Positions 24,301 through 24,486 of a stretch of DNA of 24,486 nucleotides are shown here, in pieces. The notes beneath the pieces were generated by a model. The model did not search any database. It was not told the DNA's origin and was given only the letters and a program-made list of their open reading frames with translations. Position 1 is the first letter of the stretch. Each line of letters starts with the position of its first letter. The stretch is from positions 1-24,486 of the forward strand of contig JAAYRN010000196.1 of NCBI GenBank assembly GCA_012518765.1. Direction: 5' to 3'. Source of the stretch: Bacteroidales bacterium (GTDB lineage: Bacteria > Bacteroidota > Bacteroidia > Bacteroidales > WCHB1-69). The position numbers and the translations under genes are program-made.

Positions 24301-24486
24301 TTATTTTTTGTTTGGATTTTCGCATAGTTCGGTAAGTACACCTTTGGTTGATTTCGGGTGTAAAAATCCAATATTCAAACCTTCTGCTCCTTTACGACCT
24401 TCTTTGTCTATCAAACGAATATCTTGTTCTGCGATTTTGTTTAACGATTCGTTTAGGTTATCTACCTCGTATGCTATGTGATGAAA
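24301..24486 (-). CDS. mce: Methylmalonyl-CoA epimerase, C-terminal part (5' end outside window)
   Basis: The last 61 residues of a glyoxalase-fold protein, reading FHHIAYEVDNLNESL at the window edge, then GAEGLNIGFLHPKSTKGVL and ending CENPNKK at a TAA (24301-24303). HHIAYEV and FLHPKS...GVLTEL are typical of the methylmalonyl-CoA epimerase, which interconverts the R and S forms and feeds the decarboxylase. It lies 48 bp upstream of mmdA, the usual Bacteroidota order. The remaining ~75 N-terminal residues are outside the window. Confidence 0.9.
   Translation of the reverse strand, partial: FHHIAYEVDNLNESLNKIAEQDIRLIDKEGRKGAEGLNIGFLHPKSTKGVLTELCENPNKK

Noticed and set aside
24269..24481. Plus-strand frame at the right edge
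   Set aside because: The minus strand encodes the clear C-terminal end of methylmalonyl-CoA epimerase there.
1..24486. CRISPR arrays, tRNA or rRNA genes
   Set aside because: I found no regularly spaced repeats and no sequence with tRNA or rRNA hallmarks by reading both strands; this was not a covariance-model search.

Overview
This 24.5 kb window comes from a low-GC member of the phylum Bacteroidota, probably Bacteroidales-like. The evidence is several proteins with type IX secretion (T9SS) sorting tails, Bacteroidota-type promoters (TAnnTTTG), a purH-mreB pairing, and a methylmalonyl-CoA epimerase/decarboxylase cluster. The standard genetic code is used: TGG is frequent for Trp and TGA ends genes.

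Layout. (1) 1-3364, plus strand: the 3' end of fumC, then alaS. (2) 3520-10337, plus strand: an AT-rich block of secreted proteins. In order it holds an S74-chaperone/coiled-coil protein, a small protein with a putative propeptide-like domain, a C13 (legumain-type) cysteine peptidase cut from its tail by an in-frame TGA, a C25 (gingipain-type) peptidase, a further T9SS cargo protein and a decayed sorting-tail remnant. An exact 40-bp duplication lies just before the small protein and again just before the C25 gene, so the two intervening genes look like an inserted or duplicated cassette. (3) 10338-14221, minus strand: purH, mreB and a MATE transporter. (4) 14431-15453, plus strand: a heptose-7-phosphate kinase. 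(5) 15533-19605, minus strand: a small lipoprotein translationally coupled (ATGA) to a 1199-residue subtilisin/beta-helix protein with a T9SS tail. (6) 19606-20283: non-coding, with a transposase zinc-ribbon relic, a 206-bp inverted-repeat element and a strong terminator. (7) 20284-24486, minus strand: methylmalonyl-CoA epimerase (partial), methylmalonyl-CoA/propionyl-CoA carboxyltransferase subunit, a TerC-type membrane protein, the sodium-pump decarboxylase beta subunit, and a 47-residue OadG-like gamma subunit.

How the genes fit together. The housekeeping parts cover the TCA cycle/fumarate, alanyl-tRNA charging, purine synthesis, cell shape, LPS heptose supply and a sodium-motive succinate/propionate branch. 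The accessory parts are secreted peptidases of two unrelated folds (clan CD cysteine peptidases C13 and C25, and an S8 subtilisin). Each is next to a small secreted or lipid-anchored protein that could act as a partner or inhibitor; that role is inference. The most noteworthy region is 3.5-10.3 kb, where sorting tails appear duplicated, swapped, decayed or cut off.
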